From NCBI GenBank assembly GCA_018818755.1, contig JAHIRL010000018.1:1-23866 (forward strand): a DNA stretch of 23,866 bases, read 5' to 3'. This document shows, in pieces, positions 17,301 through 23,866 of the stretch. This DNA comes from Patescibacteria group bacterium (GTDB lineage Bacteria > Patescibacteriota > Gracilibacteria > UBA1369 > LOWO2-01-FULL-3). Each line of letters opens with the position of its first letter. The first letter of the stretch is position 1. Position numbers and translations under genes: made by a program. The notes under the pieces are model-generated. The model searched no databases, had not been told where the DNA came from, and saw only the letters and a list, made by a program, of their open reading frames with translations.

Positions 17301-20300
17301 CAAAAGGCCCAAAAGGAATCGCAAAAGCTAAAAGCGGCGTTCCCGGTATAGCCATATTTGGCACAAGGAAAGCGTAATTATATGGAATTGGCAAACACCC
17401 TGCACCAGAACACCTAAGCAAATTCATCGCATTACTTATAGCCCCGGCAACATTATTCGCCAGATTTTTATACATTCGATTCGCCGAAGAAATTCCGCCC
17501 AACACATCCGTGAGAGTATATCCAGTACCCCCATTTCCTCCAGCACTATCGCTAAGAACCGGATCTCCATCAACATCATAGCTTGGAGACACATTTGCCG
17601 GACTCATACTAAAAGTTCCAAAAGGTTCCCATGAATCCACCAGACCATTGTAGTTTTTATCTGCGAATTGCTTATTGAAGATAGCCTTCACAGAATCTTT
17701 AAGCTCATCGGAAATTTCATTATCCTTCATTGCCTTCTCCAGATCCGAAGAATCTGGCCATTGCGGATTCTCAATATCCATTGATGGCCACGGCTCATCT
17801 GTAGGCCAATCATCTGGCTTATCCATAATCGAATCCGTCAAATCACCAAAATCAATTCCCAAATCAGCAAAAGCATCAGTAACAGCATTGCTAAAACCAC
17901 CAGCCTGCTCTTCCTCGTCCTCCTTCACCATTTTAATAGAATACAAAACATTGCCATTTGCACTCAAACCCCGTGAATAAATGTAGCTAAACATTTCCCG
18001 AGGATCCGATTTATATGCCGGCCTTACCAGAATATCCAAGTAGGGATCATCTTTCACATCACATTGCCCGACAAGTGGCGGACAATCATACTTTCTCAAA
18101 TTATCAAATCCACTCGCACCACTAACAAGATCATGACCAATTTCAAAATCAACCTTGCTAGTCATCAAAACCTTAAACGAATATTTAATAGTCCGAATCC
18201 CACCCGCCGGTACGCTAATCCCCTTAATCGCATGAGATCTTCCCACCACTCCAGTCTCCACCCACTCAAGTCGATCACGACAACCAGTATCCAAACACTG
18301 CAAACTATCCATATTAAGCTCAAGAGACAACGGAGTCGCATCAGAAATCATCATATTACGAATATCTCGCCCGCTACTGTTTCGTAATTGCAAAGTATAC
18401 TCAATTGTATCGTCAATTCTGACCATCTCACCATCTACATCAACTCCCTGCTTCACAGAGCTGTTGAAATTATCATCTTGCAAAATATGTAAGAAATAAT
18501 AATCGCGCGGATAGGTCAGCACTTCATTAGCCCCGACAGAGCCGGCCCCCTCAACATCACTAACATTCAGTCTGCTACTAATATCCCCGAAGAAATCATG
18601 AAGATCCTCTGCCTGACTGGCATAAGTGGCCGAATCATAGTTTGGATCCGTAGCCGCATCCGGATCTATCGCACTGGCAGAAGTCGCCGGTGGGGGAGTA
18701 GTACTTTCAATAGTTAGCTGAACAAACTTATGCATATTGCTATTTGTCCGCTCAATCATTCCCGGATAATAAACAAAAAGACTTTTCACTGCATTTTGCC
18801 CACTATCAATCGAATATCCGAAATTCCTACTAAAACTGTAGTTAATAGTTGGACCATTCGCCCAACCAACACAAGCCCCATTTTTTACATTATTATTAAA
18901 GATTCTGATATTTCCACTGGAATCGCTCGCAAAAATATCCATACAACCATCAGCATTACTATCTCCCGTCAAAATCTTCAGGACCTTACCATCCACGGCC
19001 AGATTAAGAGTTTGCCTCACAAAATGCCCCTGCTCATTCATATAAAGGCTCAAGCATTCCTCTCCAACCACACACTCTTCCTTTGATCCAATCAACAAAT
19101 CATCATAACCATCATTATTGGCATCAATTTTCTGCGCCGAGAAAATCCCCCCGGCAATATTCAAAATGTTCCCTCTATCCTCAAATCTCTCAAACCCATC
19201 ACGATTCTCCAAAAGTCTCACCTCGCCATTTTCATAAACAATCGCCAAGTCTCCATAACCATCATTATTAACATCAAACTCAATCAACTCTTTTATGGCG
19301 GCCACACCCGAGAAAATCATCGAACCAATATCTTGAGCATAATAAGAACTTCCAAGCACACCTTCTCGTTCCTTGCTCAGATGCACTAGGGGATCACCAT
19401 AGTTTATCCCGATTTCCGATGCATAATGCTTATGCGACTCGCCAACGGAATTACCGGCGGCAAACAACAGCATATGTTTATTTTGTCCATGAAAACCAAG
19501 ACCTGCCTCCTCCTTGGCATTCTCAAGTGAAGTATAAGAAAACCCGGGTTTACTCTCCGCATTAATCTCAGTTTCAGTATCCGTCACAAATAATCCAAGA
19601 TCCCCATTACTCGAAGATCCAGTAAAAAATCCCTTAACCCCATAACGAGAAGAATCGGTAGATGCTTTAAAATAGACACCGGGACTGTAATGAGTGGCAC
19701 GACTATCCTCAGGCACAAACTCCACATCCTTTTCAAAATCGTATTTGTAGTAAATCACCGCAATCGGCTCAGTACCCTTATAAATACTGTAAGCCGCATA
19801 TTGACTGACAGCATCCGGATCAAACGGCAAATCAAAACTATATGTATCATCCAGTAAAGAAATTCGCCCATAGTTGTCCACCACAACCTTTTTCTCCCCA
19901 TCCTCTTTTAAATAAATATATTTATTGTCACGACCACGAGTCGTAGACTGCTTTTCTTCAAATTCAAAATTTCCCTCCGCAAAACCACTCAATGCCTGAG
20001 CAAAAATACCCTCTCCATTACTCAACTCAAAGTCCTCAACCACCGCAAGCTCACTATCCGGCTTTGGCACAACAAAACTATAACCAAGTTCGATCTCCTC
20101 GTTCGGATCACTAAACACAACCCTTTGATAAGGAAAATTCCCCGCAGAAGCAAACACCTCATATTCCAGATTTTGGTCCAACATATCCACCTTCCCCTTC
20201 GCATCAAGAGAAATAAGTCTTTTATTGTCATCAATCGAAGCTGTCAAAGAAGTGACAGCCTGAACCTGACCATTATATAAAAAACTCTGCGCCAGATTGT

Positions 20301-23300
20301 TCCTTGTCTCATCACTCTGAGAATAAAAAGAAGGATCACCAAAAGCAGAACCCAGCAAAGACACATAAAGAACTCGTGGATCAAAATTTTCTATCTGCGG
20401 ACTTGCCACCCTTTTTGTAACCTTAAGCGGCAACATCTCAGATCTCACACTTGTATCCAGAGAAAGAGCTGCATAAAAATTGATCGGACCCGAAAACTCC
20501 GTTCCCCTTATTTTTATCCGTGCCTCCCCCGCATCAAAAGCCACCTCTTTGTTATCACTCACAAACTCAAACATCTGATCGGAAGCATTATTGGAAGCGG
20601 TTGTAGAAGTTGGCACAACAGAAACCAGAGTGGAACTATCTGTGCTGACCAGGTTTCCATTGCCATCCTTAAGTCGTGCAGTTAAAACAATTTCATTCTC
20701 ACCATCAGTCAATAAAGCATCTCCATCGGCACTTAGTTCAAGAACTTCTCCCGGCCCCGGTAAGACTTCAAGAGTAGTCGTAGTAGAGGCAAAACCCGGG
20801 ACATCTACAGCTATCTCCGACCTTCCGGCCAGATTCTTGGCCTTAAGTCTAATATTGTTTTTATTAACCCTCCCATTCACCATCTTCGGTGGCAAATCGA
20901 CTGCAAAATCCAGAACACTCTTATTGATAATATCCGCAGTAAAAGGTCCTTTATACTCCGAAACCACCTTGTTATCGCCATCCAAAACCACCACACTCAT
21001 TCTGGTTTGCCCATCCTCAACCTGGATACTTTCATCCTCAAGCTCAAGCCCAAGCTTCACTTCATCAATAATTTTAAAAGTTTTCGCAGTACCAATATGT
21101 TTAGAAAAATCTATTTGCCTCCAGTCGTTCTCGGCTTCATAAAAGGCACTCTCCAAATCATAATCAATCAAAACCGCAATCACCGTAACTTCGCCAATTT
21201 CATCTTTCGCAAAAAGATCGATAGAAGCCACCCCATTATTAACCGGCAATTGAATCCCCAAAATATCATCATTCTCATCCTTGCCTTCATCCATATAACT
21301 AATATCCTGATTGGCAAAAACTCCAACCTGATCATATGACTGTTCAACCCTATTGCCATATTTATCCCTAACAATGAAATCTATATTTGTTTTAGATTGC
21401 CCGTTTGCGACAAGCACACTCGAATCCGGATCCACCTCGATATAGCTCGGCTCACCTGCAACAACCATCACCTCGTTTGTCACAATCGGATATATTCCAT
21501 CCAGCACTTCCACATTTATTTTAAAACTTCCTGTCTTTTTCCCCGCTCGCAAATAAGCTCGATACAAGCCATCTTCTTCAGGCTCGACAACAGTATAAGC
21601 CGCATTCTTTGGATCACTCACTCTGCGATTATTCTCATCATAAAGCTCACCACTAGCAAAAGTCGCAATCGACTGCTCGTTCCCCGTTGGCTCATTAAAT
21701 CTTTCATCACTAATATAAAATTTCACCCGATGCTCACCAAAATCCGGCTCCCCCGTAGCGTCAAAGACTAAAGCCTCCGCCATCATCAAAGAGCGACAAT
21801 CCGCAGTCATTTGATTACTTGGCTGAGTTCGATAAAGCGGCTCGGCACTTCTTCTGGCATCTGTAAAAGGATTTTTTTCCTCAGCCAAAGGATAATATAA
21901 ATTTACAGCACAGGCATCAATCTGCACATTCCCCGCTGAACCAATAGCCCCGGGCGGAGTTTCCAAAGCGGCCAAAAGTCGATTGGATGCAATAAAGTTT
22001 TCATAATAATCAACATCATAGTAAAAATCTTCCCAAGGCTCCTCAGGCTCTTCCTTTTTCACCTCATTGCCAAAATATCTCTCATAATACTCAACAGAAG
22101 AATAAAAATCTTCCCAGCGACGATTCTCACTCAAAACCGCACCAACAACTTCAATCAATGATCTATAAAGCAAAACATATTCGATCAGTTGCGCCCCTCC
22201 CATCGGATTTATGGAGCCAAAACTCACTCCCAGCAATCCCTCCGCAAGGTCACTCAGCACATCCTCAAAGTCATCATCATCGCCCAAATCTGGCATTCCC
22301 ACAGGCACTTGACCTTCATCAACAGGCACACCATCATCGTCATCATCACCCGGCACAATTTCGTCATCGTCATCACCGGGCACAACTTGCACATCGTCGT
22401 CATCGGCCACCACCTCTTGCTCCAAAGCCTTAATCTCCCCAATCAATTCCTCAAGCCCTTCCGGCACATAAGCTATGTGAGTGGACATCTTAATCTTTGT
22501 CCCAACAGTCACCAAACTCTCTTTTTGGGAGCGAACAGTCTGCCCATTTTCCTTTGTAGCAACAGCATAAATGTTGGCTTCTCCAGTAGTTTTTGTGGAA
22601 TTAAATTTGAAAGAAACAAGTCCATCCACCAGATTATATTCCTGCGCTCCCGAGTAATTTAAAACATCTCTGTTTTGTTCACGGAAAACTTTAACCTTCA
22701 CATTATTAGAATCTGCAGAAACCCTGTTGCCATTTTCATCCAAGCCCATAACTATCACCGTCACAGAGTCCTGCCCATTGGCATAAATCGCATCCCTGCT
22801 CAGCTTAAGTTTTAGTGAAGCCACTGGTAAGTTACTACCAGCACTATTCTTATCCAGTTCCTCCGGCGCAAACATATCCTCCGCCAGCTCTTCACGATCT
22901 TTTTGTGTTTCCTCCGAGACCAAACAATACCAGGTCAATTCACCCGTTCTCTTCAAATCCTCCAAAAATCTCTTAAACTCAGGAAAAAGTTTAAAAATAG
23001 AAATCGTAAATTTCCCGTCCTTTTTCCCAGCTTCTTCTTCCTCCACAATTTGCGGCCCCTCTTCTCCCACTTCGGTCCTCGCCACCATCTGCTCAAGCTC
23101 ATAATTATCCTCCTTATAAGCTTTACTAAAATTCAAATCAAAATAATCCTCGCCACCATCCATTAGCAAATATGCGGCCTCATATCCCGCAAACGGCTCC
23201 GCATCAGCAACCTCGCCATCATTCAACTGCAAATAATAGGAAACCACATCATTAGCTACATAATTTGCCAACTTTGGAGGGTAGACCGGATCATCCACAT

Positions 23301-23866
23301 AAGCTTCCTTTTCCGCATTTAAATAGTATTCCAAAATGTAAGCATGCTTGTCGTCCACATTGGATGAAAACCATTTCAGAGCATCAAAAAGTCTTTTCTT
23401 ATCCGCCCTCACCAAATTGTATCCACTCTTAGGTACATCTGTCGGACTTTCAATCACCGGCATTAAATAGTCAGTCAAAATTCGCTCCTTTATCTGTGTT
23501 TGATTATACTGTCCACTTCCTCCCATAATCGCACTCGCCCCCGGCATAGCCGCTATCTGTGCCGCAATCTGTTCAAGTTCAACCACCAACTGAGCATAAT
23601 TTGGAGTTTCAAACAAATTCGGATAATAAACCTTTTGCAATTCCCCAAAAATTTGACCACTCCTCGGCTTGCTCTGGAAAGCCACATAGCGGGGATTATC
23701 AATTGGCAAAGTCTTGGAGCCCAAACTGGTAACCTGCTTGCTAATCGTATAATTGGTCGGCTCATTGTGGACAATCTTGCTGGAAATATTCTTCCGCTCA
23801 CTAACGCTCACATTAAGCGTCACAGGTTCACTCACCCCCGAAATAAGACCACTCGGGATAGTATAA
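11320..23866 (-). CDS. Giant modular surface protein with SLH-like and thrombospondin type-3 modules (5' end outside window)
   Basis: The frame is open to the right edge: ten codons lie upstream of a GTG at 23835 without a stop, so the start is probably outside and the protein exceeds 4,181 aa. Residues are counted from that GTG. Big-1/invasin-like Ig domains: about 337-448, 792-915, 927-1027, 1031-1142. Acidic GDDDD linker: 476-525. Tandem WEDFY motif: 571-612. FG-GAP/VCBS-like repeats with DxNxDGxxD: 1510-1650. DUF11-like domain: 1798-1895. Hydrophobic Pro-rich region: 2149-2193; LPxLP repeats: 2569-2672. Long helical regions: 2399-2532, 2776-3029. FN3-like: 3212-3322; PKD/cadherin-like: 3328-3449. 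SLH-like modules: 3756-3967, with FRPDNTITRAEAVKII the clearest. Thrombospondin type-3 Ca-binding repeats: 3972-4097. Tail with CNVCPC. The role is probably an extracellular scaffold held to the wall or S-layer. It is the first visible gene of a five-gene operon. Domain borders are estimates by eye. Confidence 0.93.
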   Translation of the reverse strand, partial: YTIPSGLISGVSEPVTLNVSVSERKNISSKIVHNEPTNYTISKQVTSLGSKTLPIDNPRYVAFQSKPRSGQIFGELQKVYYPNLFETPNYAQLVVELEQIAAQIAAMPGASAIMGGSGQYNQTQIKERILTDYLMPVIESPTDVPKSGYNLVRADKKRLFDALKWFSSNVDDKHAYILEYYLNAEKEAYVDDPVYPPKLANYVANDVVSYYLQLNDGEVADAEPFAGYEAAYLLMDGGEDYFDLNFSKAYKEDNYELEQMVARTEVGEEGPQIVEEEEAGKKDGKFTISIFKLFPEFKRFLEDLKRTGELTWYCLVSEETQKDREELAEDMFAPEELDKNSAGSNLPVASLKLKLSRDAIYANGQDSVTVIVMGLDENGNRVSADSNNVKVKVFREQNRDVLNYSGAQEYNLVDGLVSFKFNSTKTTGEANIYAVATKENGQTVRSQKESLVTVGTKIKMSTHIAYVPEGLEELIGEIKALEQEVVADDDDVQVVPGDDDDEIVPGDDDDDGVPVDEGQVPVGMPDLGDDDDFEDVLSDLAEGLLGVSFGSINPMGGAQLIEYVLLYRSLIEVVGAVLSENRRWEDFYSSVEYYERYFGNEVKKEEPEEPWEDFYYDVDYYENFIASNRLLAALETPPGAIGSAGNVQIDACAVNLYYPLAEEKNPFTDARRSAEPLYRTQPSNQMTADCRSLMMAEALVFDATGEPDFGEHRVKFYISDERFNEPTGNEQSIATFASGELYDENNRRVSDPKNAAYTVVEPEEDGLYRAYLRAGKKTGSFKINVEVLDGIYPIVTNEVMVVAGEPSYIEVDPDSSVLVANGQSKTNIDFIVRDKYGNRVEQSYDQVGVFANQDISYMDEGKDENDDILGIQLPVNNGVASIDLFAKDEIGEVTVIAVLIDYDLESAFYEAENDWRQIDFSKHIGTAKTFKIIDEVKLGLELEDESIQVEDGQTRMSVVVLDGDNKVVSEYKGPFTADIINKSVLDFAVDLPPKMVNGRVNKNNIRLKAKNLAGRSEIAVDVPGFASTTTTLEVLPGPGEVLELSADGDALLTDGENEIVLTARLKDGNGNLVSTDSSTLVSVVPTSTTASNNASDQMFEFVSDNKEVAFDAGEARIKIRGTEFSGPINFYAALSLDTSVRSEMLPLKVTKRVASPQIENFDPRVLYVSLLGSAFGDPSFYSQSDETRNNLAQSFLYNGQVQAVTSLTASIDDNKRLISLDAKGKVDMLDQNLEYEVFASAGNFPYQRVVFSDPNEEIELGYSFVVPKPDSELAVVEDFELSNGEGIFAQALSGFAEGNFEFEEKQSTTRGRDNKYIYLKEDGEKKVVVDNYGRISLLDDTYSFDLPFDPDAVSQYAAYSIYKGTEPIAVIYYKYDFEKDVEFVPEDSRATHYSPGVYFKASTDSSRYGVKGFFTGSSSNGDLGLFVTDTETEINAESKPGFSYTSLENAKEEAGLGFHGQNKHMLLFAAGNSVGESHKHYASEIGINYGDPLVHLSKEREGVLGSSYYAQDIGSMIFSGVAAIKELIEFDVNNDGYGDLAIVYENGEVRLLENRDGFERFEDRGNILNIAGGIFSAQKIDANNDGYDDLLIGSKEECVVGEECLSLYMNEQGHFVRQTLNLAVDGKVLKILTGDSNADGCMDIFASDSSGNIRIFNNNVKNGACVGWANGPTINYSFSRNFGYSIDSGQNAVKSLFVYYPGMIERTNSNMHKFVQLTIESTTPPPATSASAIDPDAATDPNYDSATYASQAEDLHDFFGDISSRLNVSDVEGAGSVGANEVLTYPRDYYFLHILQDDNFNSSVKQGVDVDGEMVRIDDTIEYTLQLRNSSGRDIRNMMISDATPLSLELNMDSLQCLDTGCRDRLEWVETGVVGRSHAIKGISVPAGGIRTIKYSFKVLMTSKVDFEIGHDLVSGASGFDNLRKYDCPPLVGQCDVKDDPYLDILVRPAYKSDPREMFSYIYSRGLSANGNVLYSIKMVKEDEEEQAGGFSNAVTDAFADLGIDFGDLTDSIMDKPDDWPTDEPWPSMDIENPQWPDSSDLEKAMKDNEISDELKDSVKAIFNKQFADKNYNGLVDSWEPFGTFSMSPANVSPSYDVDGDPVLSDSAGGNGGTGYTLTDVLGGISSANRMYKNLANNVAGAISNAMNLLRCSGAGCLPIPYNYAFLVPNMAIPGTPLLAFAIPFGPFVMPVIPFWPSMAAPPSQARLYISPTLDGGLGMALCVGPGIGHMSPCWSVSMPMGALGICPDFAGMIAKLIAKAKALAMKAASKVGASTGDDATGMIMSNLGEAAKDELNDIGVDSDFDSGALSGAVAMNIRIPGFPAVITDWFDKQIDEIYIKLMDLPDIYVLYPDFPAWIEQFKKAGKNFDKVFESSDERGFNSARDFLQALASIPLFEIEGKPVQIKFPMISQEEILKYEVEAQLWLEYEKEQWKKWSGLFKEEGLKCEKENLEPDEQTLCDKLNKFKADFTKMTKTVESIADTIDKIKRFPQIILQWRYWEAKYAKQLICYMDLLMNYFVGYVTRQMKIISEWIKAVQKVIKTIKDWKMIINLILDFKIQCDECKNHRFSLLGLLLQLMVVIPSPPIIPLPKLPDFVLDLSEFRTGVKIVWPDLTFTPQFISLPNLPVIDVPNIPGFELQIPGWMLNFELPQLPELPDLPGIPLPFLPDLPRPPEIPELAQIVIDLILTLRPILKILCLIMKALIPVMESALEVEIETMTQPNIDIILPIIAALSFQFPAISYDYVEKIKISIRTNISAEFEPLYLLVKSGTDYYNNAISELVALLQLYIDYYDPQVLIDNAIAIAYELALEEIKEIFRNDSDPSNNANIQAYKKSEKLRPLILKLEAGENPNSITQDDLDKIKIDDAELKEELRQALEAAAGDYEFSGGLPVRDEEMIKSLPEAESEEIKKIKRDELSYKKLMKTLAVKLDDNPYYAQLVSKTTEFSRVISDYVATLPKQDIPEFYNLKAQVSYIDSSHPSLNRSLEEIEAKIAQEVLPEDNPGIAHLANIRDEMIAYTKNLDEANRLLANNTDDPKGFYNVLAMRDESLEPIVDLTNPNRYLADSDGRDIAKRTMSDYGVSASGVMKGSFYGKEIENTMAELAGDKNRMLAQVTLEAPEVDQLESAGASSDSSSLNVQAPQGVFVVTGPDAAENVLFYTEELNDNPHMIFTDVDKDLDDDLIVSMGSDVYLKERYKRNPTTRRGRNLGDGQLSSYLANYEAVQNLNSASSSYRSADISWSKHKNEKIIAYELLIRKSLFDDPDSPEKRYLVLTTPAKGDQIDNDSVIELADPENPSVSIELDNGNFYINIFALDKDGNKSLISNEVLISPSQCADKTPPFPAINNSYRVPIHQSLKIDARNSFDAEGDIIEYYVETLPYAPSELEAPYSLLPQTLWSDMNVIVDSDGDGNKMNDKSNPIIVIPAFRKPGDIGVHNFKLHIVDQSGNSSAQDFSVEVFVPEITLSEVISSNPIAEGETLEETYGNVPQVPFVLMRERNVLRILNRQLVAIPRLEKIITQSALLSQGYRTDEAGQYNIRDFDLEDMILVENDAGMIVSEIHPKTANIGALVDGYSVEAYEAVPPVRPTSLGIIENSTGRTMASVYVVADSNIDVTVHEQFSFEDSDFNLLFGVHVNDLDPTDSFDFVKYPADNPHYPGGVALLDRTDPDPDPAASGSKVALIDTGGNILLTNDKMSISHKENDHKIDPLIYELRSSDTVVAEVYVSATSGLSEAVILGPDDVPYALPRSPRSLNFGSEQYDYILPEEEQVGDTSDVIDLVNEMIRNGAIDNLYTENGFEFDPFEFISRAQFIKALLTMLCIVPRSPEAFLPYNNQEVEGGFYDVPYNDGYYEWYYPYIKEATLRGMAEGYRGEEDRDVATGLAPFRPDNTITRAEAVKIIIDSLVMQGVLDGKAFADIDPESSEVAWYEPYMQAAVDLTPYLPEGVYLQNNNIIKDIDLNGPDEELVFIELLQMVERVIAVTNCQELDADNDGMSDFCEERYRVDNPFADPDHDGLNNAEECALGINPTDQDTDRGGVLDGAEVNIFGTDPLNILDDPLDNDGDGLTNAAEILIYGTNPEDPDTDNGGVRDGDEVFQASDPNDEQDEVAHFGGLSDIGRDEKKGIYIVPAECNVCPCPSTLLYKADLKEGDKVFAEIVTEAQDYVFNMSQEYIINTINTP
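22330..22406 (-). repeat. In-frame acidic repeat (VPGDDDD units) in the giant gene
   Basis: On the coding strand, GAT/GAC runs alternate with VPG codons to give DDDDVQVVPGDDDDEIVPGD and onwards, a repeat of about eight residues. The DNA is a near-perfect tandem of GATGAC triplets, prone to in-frame length change. It separates the first Ig-like domain from the WEDFY region and probably forms a flexible, Ca-binding linker. Confidence 0.7.

Noticed and set aside
1..23866. UGA recoded to glycine, as in Gracilibacteria and Absconditabacteria
   Set aside because: Genes such as the PrsW-family protein and the lipoprotein end properly at TGA, and the long conserved genes contain no in-frame TGA.

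Overview
The window looks like chromosomal DNA of a Candidate Phyla Radiation (Patescibacteria) bacterium, possibly of the Peregrinibacteria type. Evidence: moderately AT-rich DNA; a threonyl-tRNA synthetase that begins directly at the editing domain, without an N-terminal TGS domain; near absence of Shine-Dalgarno sequences; a lone RecF and UvrA set among lineage-specific small proteins; and a giant modular surface protein. UGA is an ordinary stop here, which argues against the UGA-recoding Gracilibacteria and Absconditabacteria. The assignment is an inference from gene content, with no marker gene to prove it.

Layout. Positions 1-391 (minus) hold the 5' end of thrS. Divergent from it on the plus strand are recF (494-1594), a PrsW-family membrane protease (1631-2482) with its own promoter, and a short lipoprotein (2583-2879) with consensus-like promoter and ribosome-binding site. 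A 56-residue minus-strand ORF (2924-3094) converges on the lipoprotein across a GC-rich hairpin. uvrA (3218-6121) follows from a TTG start. The 298-base gap 6122-6419 is filled with 10-bp-phased TTTAA repeats and palindromic sites. These lead into a two-gene unit: an excisionase/MerR-like helix-turn-helix protein (6420-6695) and a 56-residue zinc-ribbon protein (6713-6883). A strong bidirectional terminator (6960-6987) closes both this unit and the large minus-strand operon beyond it.

The remaining 17 kb (6986 to the right edge) is one minus-strand operon, read right to left. First comes a giant protein of at least 4,181 residues whose frame is still open at the window edge. It carries Big-1-like Ig domains, an acidic GDDDD linker, an FG-GAP/VCBS-like segment, a DUF11-like domain, a hydrophobic LPxLP-rich core, long helical stretches, FN3/PKD-like domains, SLH-like modules and thrombospondin type-3 calcium repeats. 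Four exported proteins of no recognised family (234, 215, 568 and 426 aa) follow with junctions of +3, -1, -10 and +1 bases. The tight packing and shared export signals suggest that the five products build one cell-surface structure, with the giant protein as scaffold and the smaller ones as partners or assembly factors. This operon is the best candidate in the window for an undescribed system.

The left third is DNA repair and housekeeping (RecF gap repair, UvrA excision repair, ThrRS). The autoregulated-looking helix-turn-helix unit lies between the repair genes and the surface operon.
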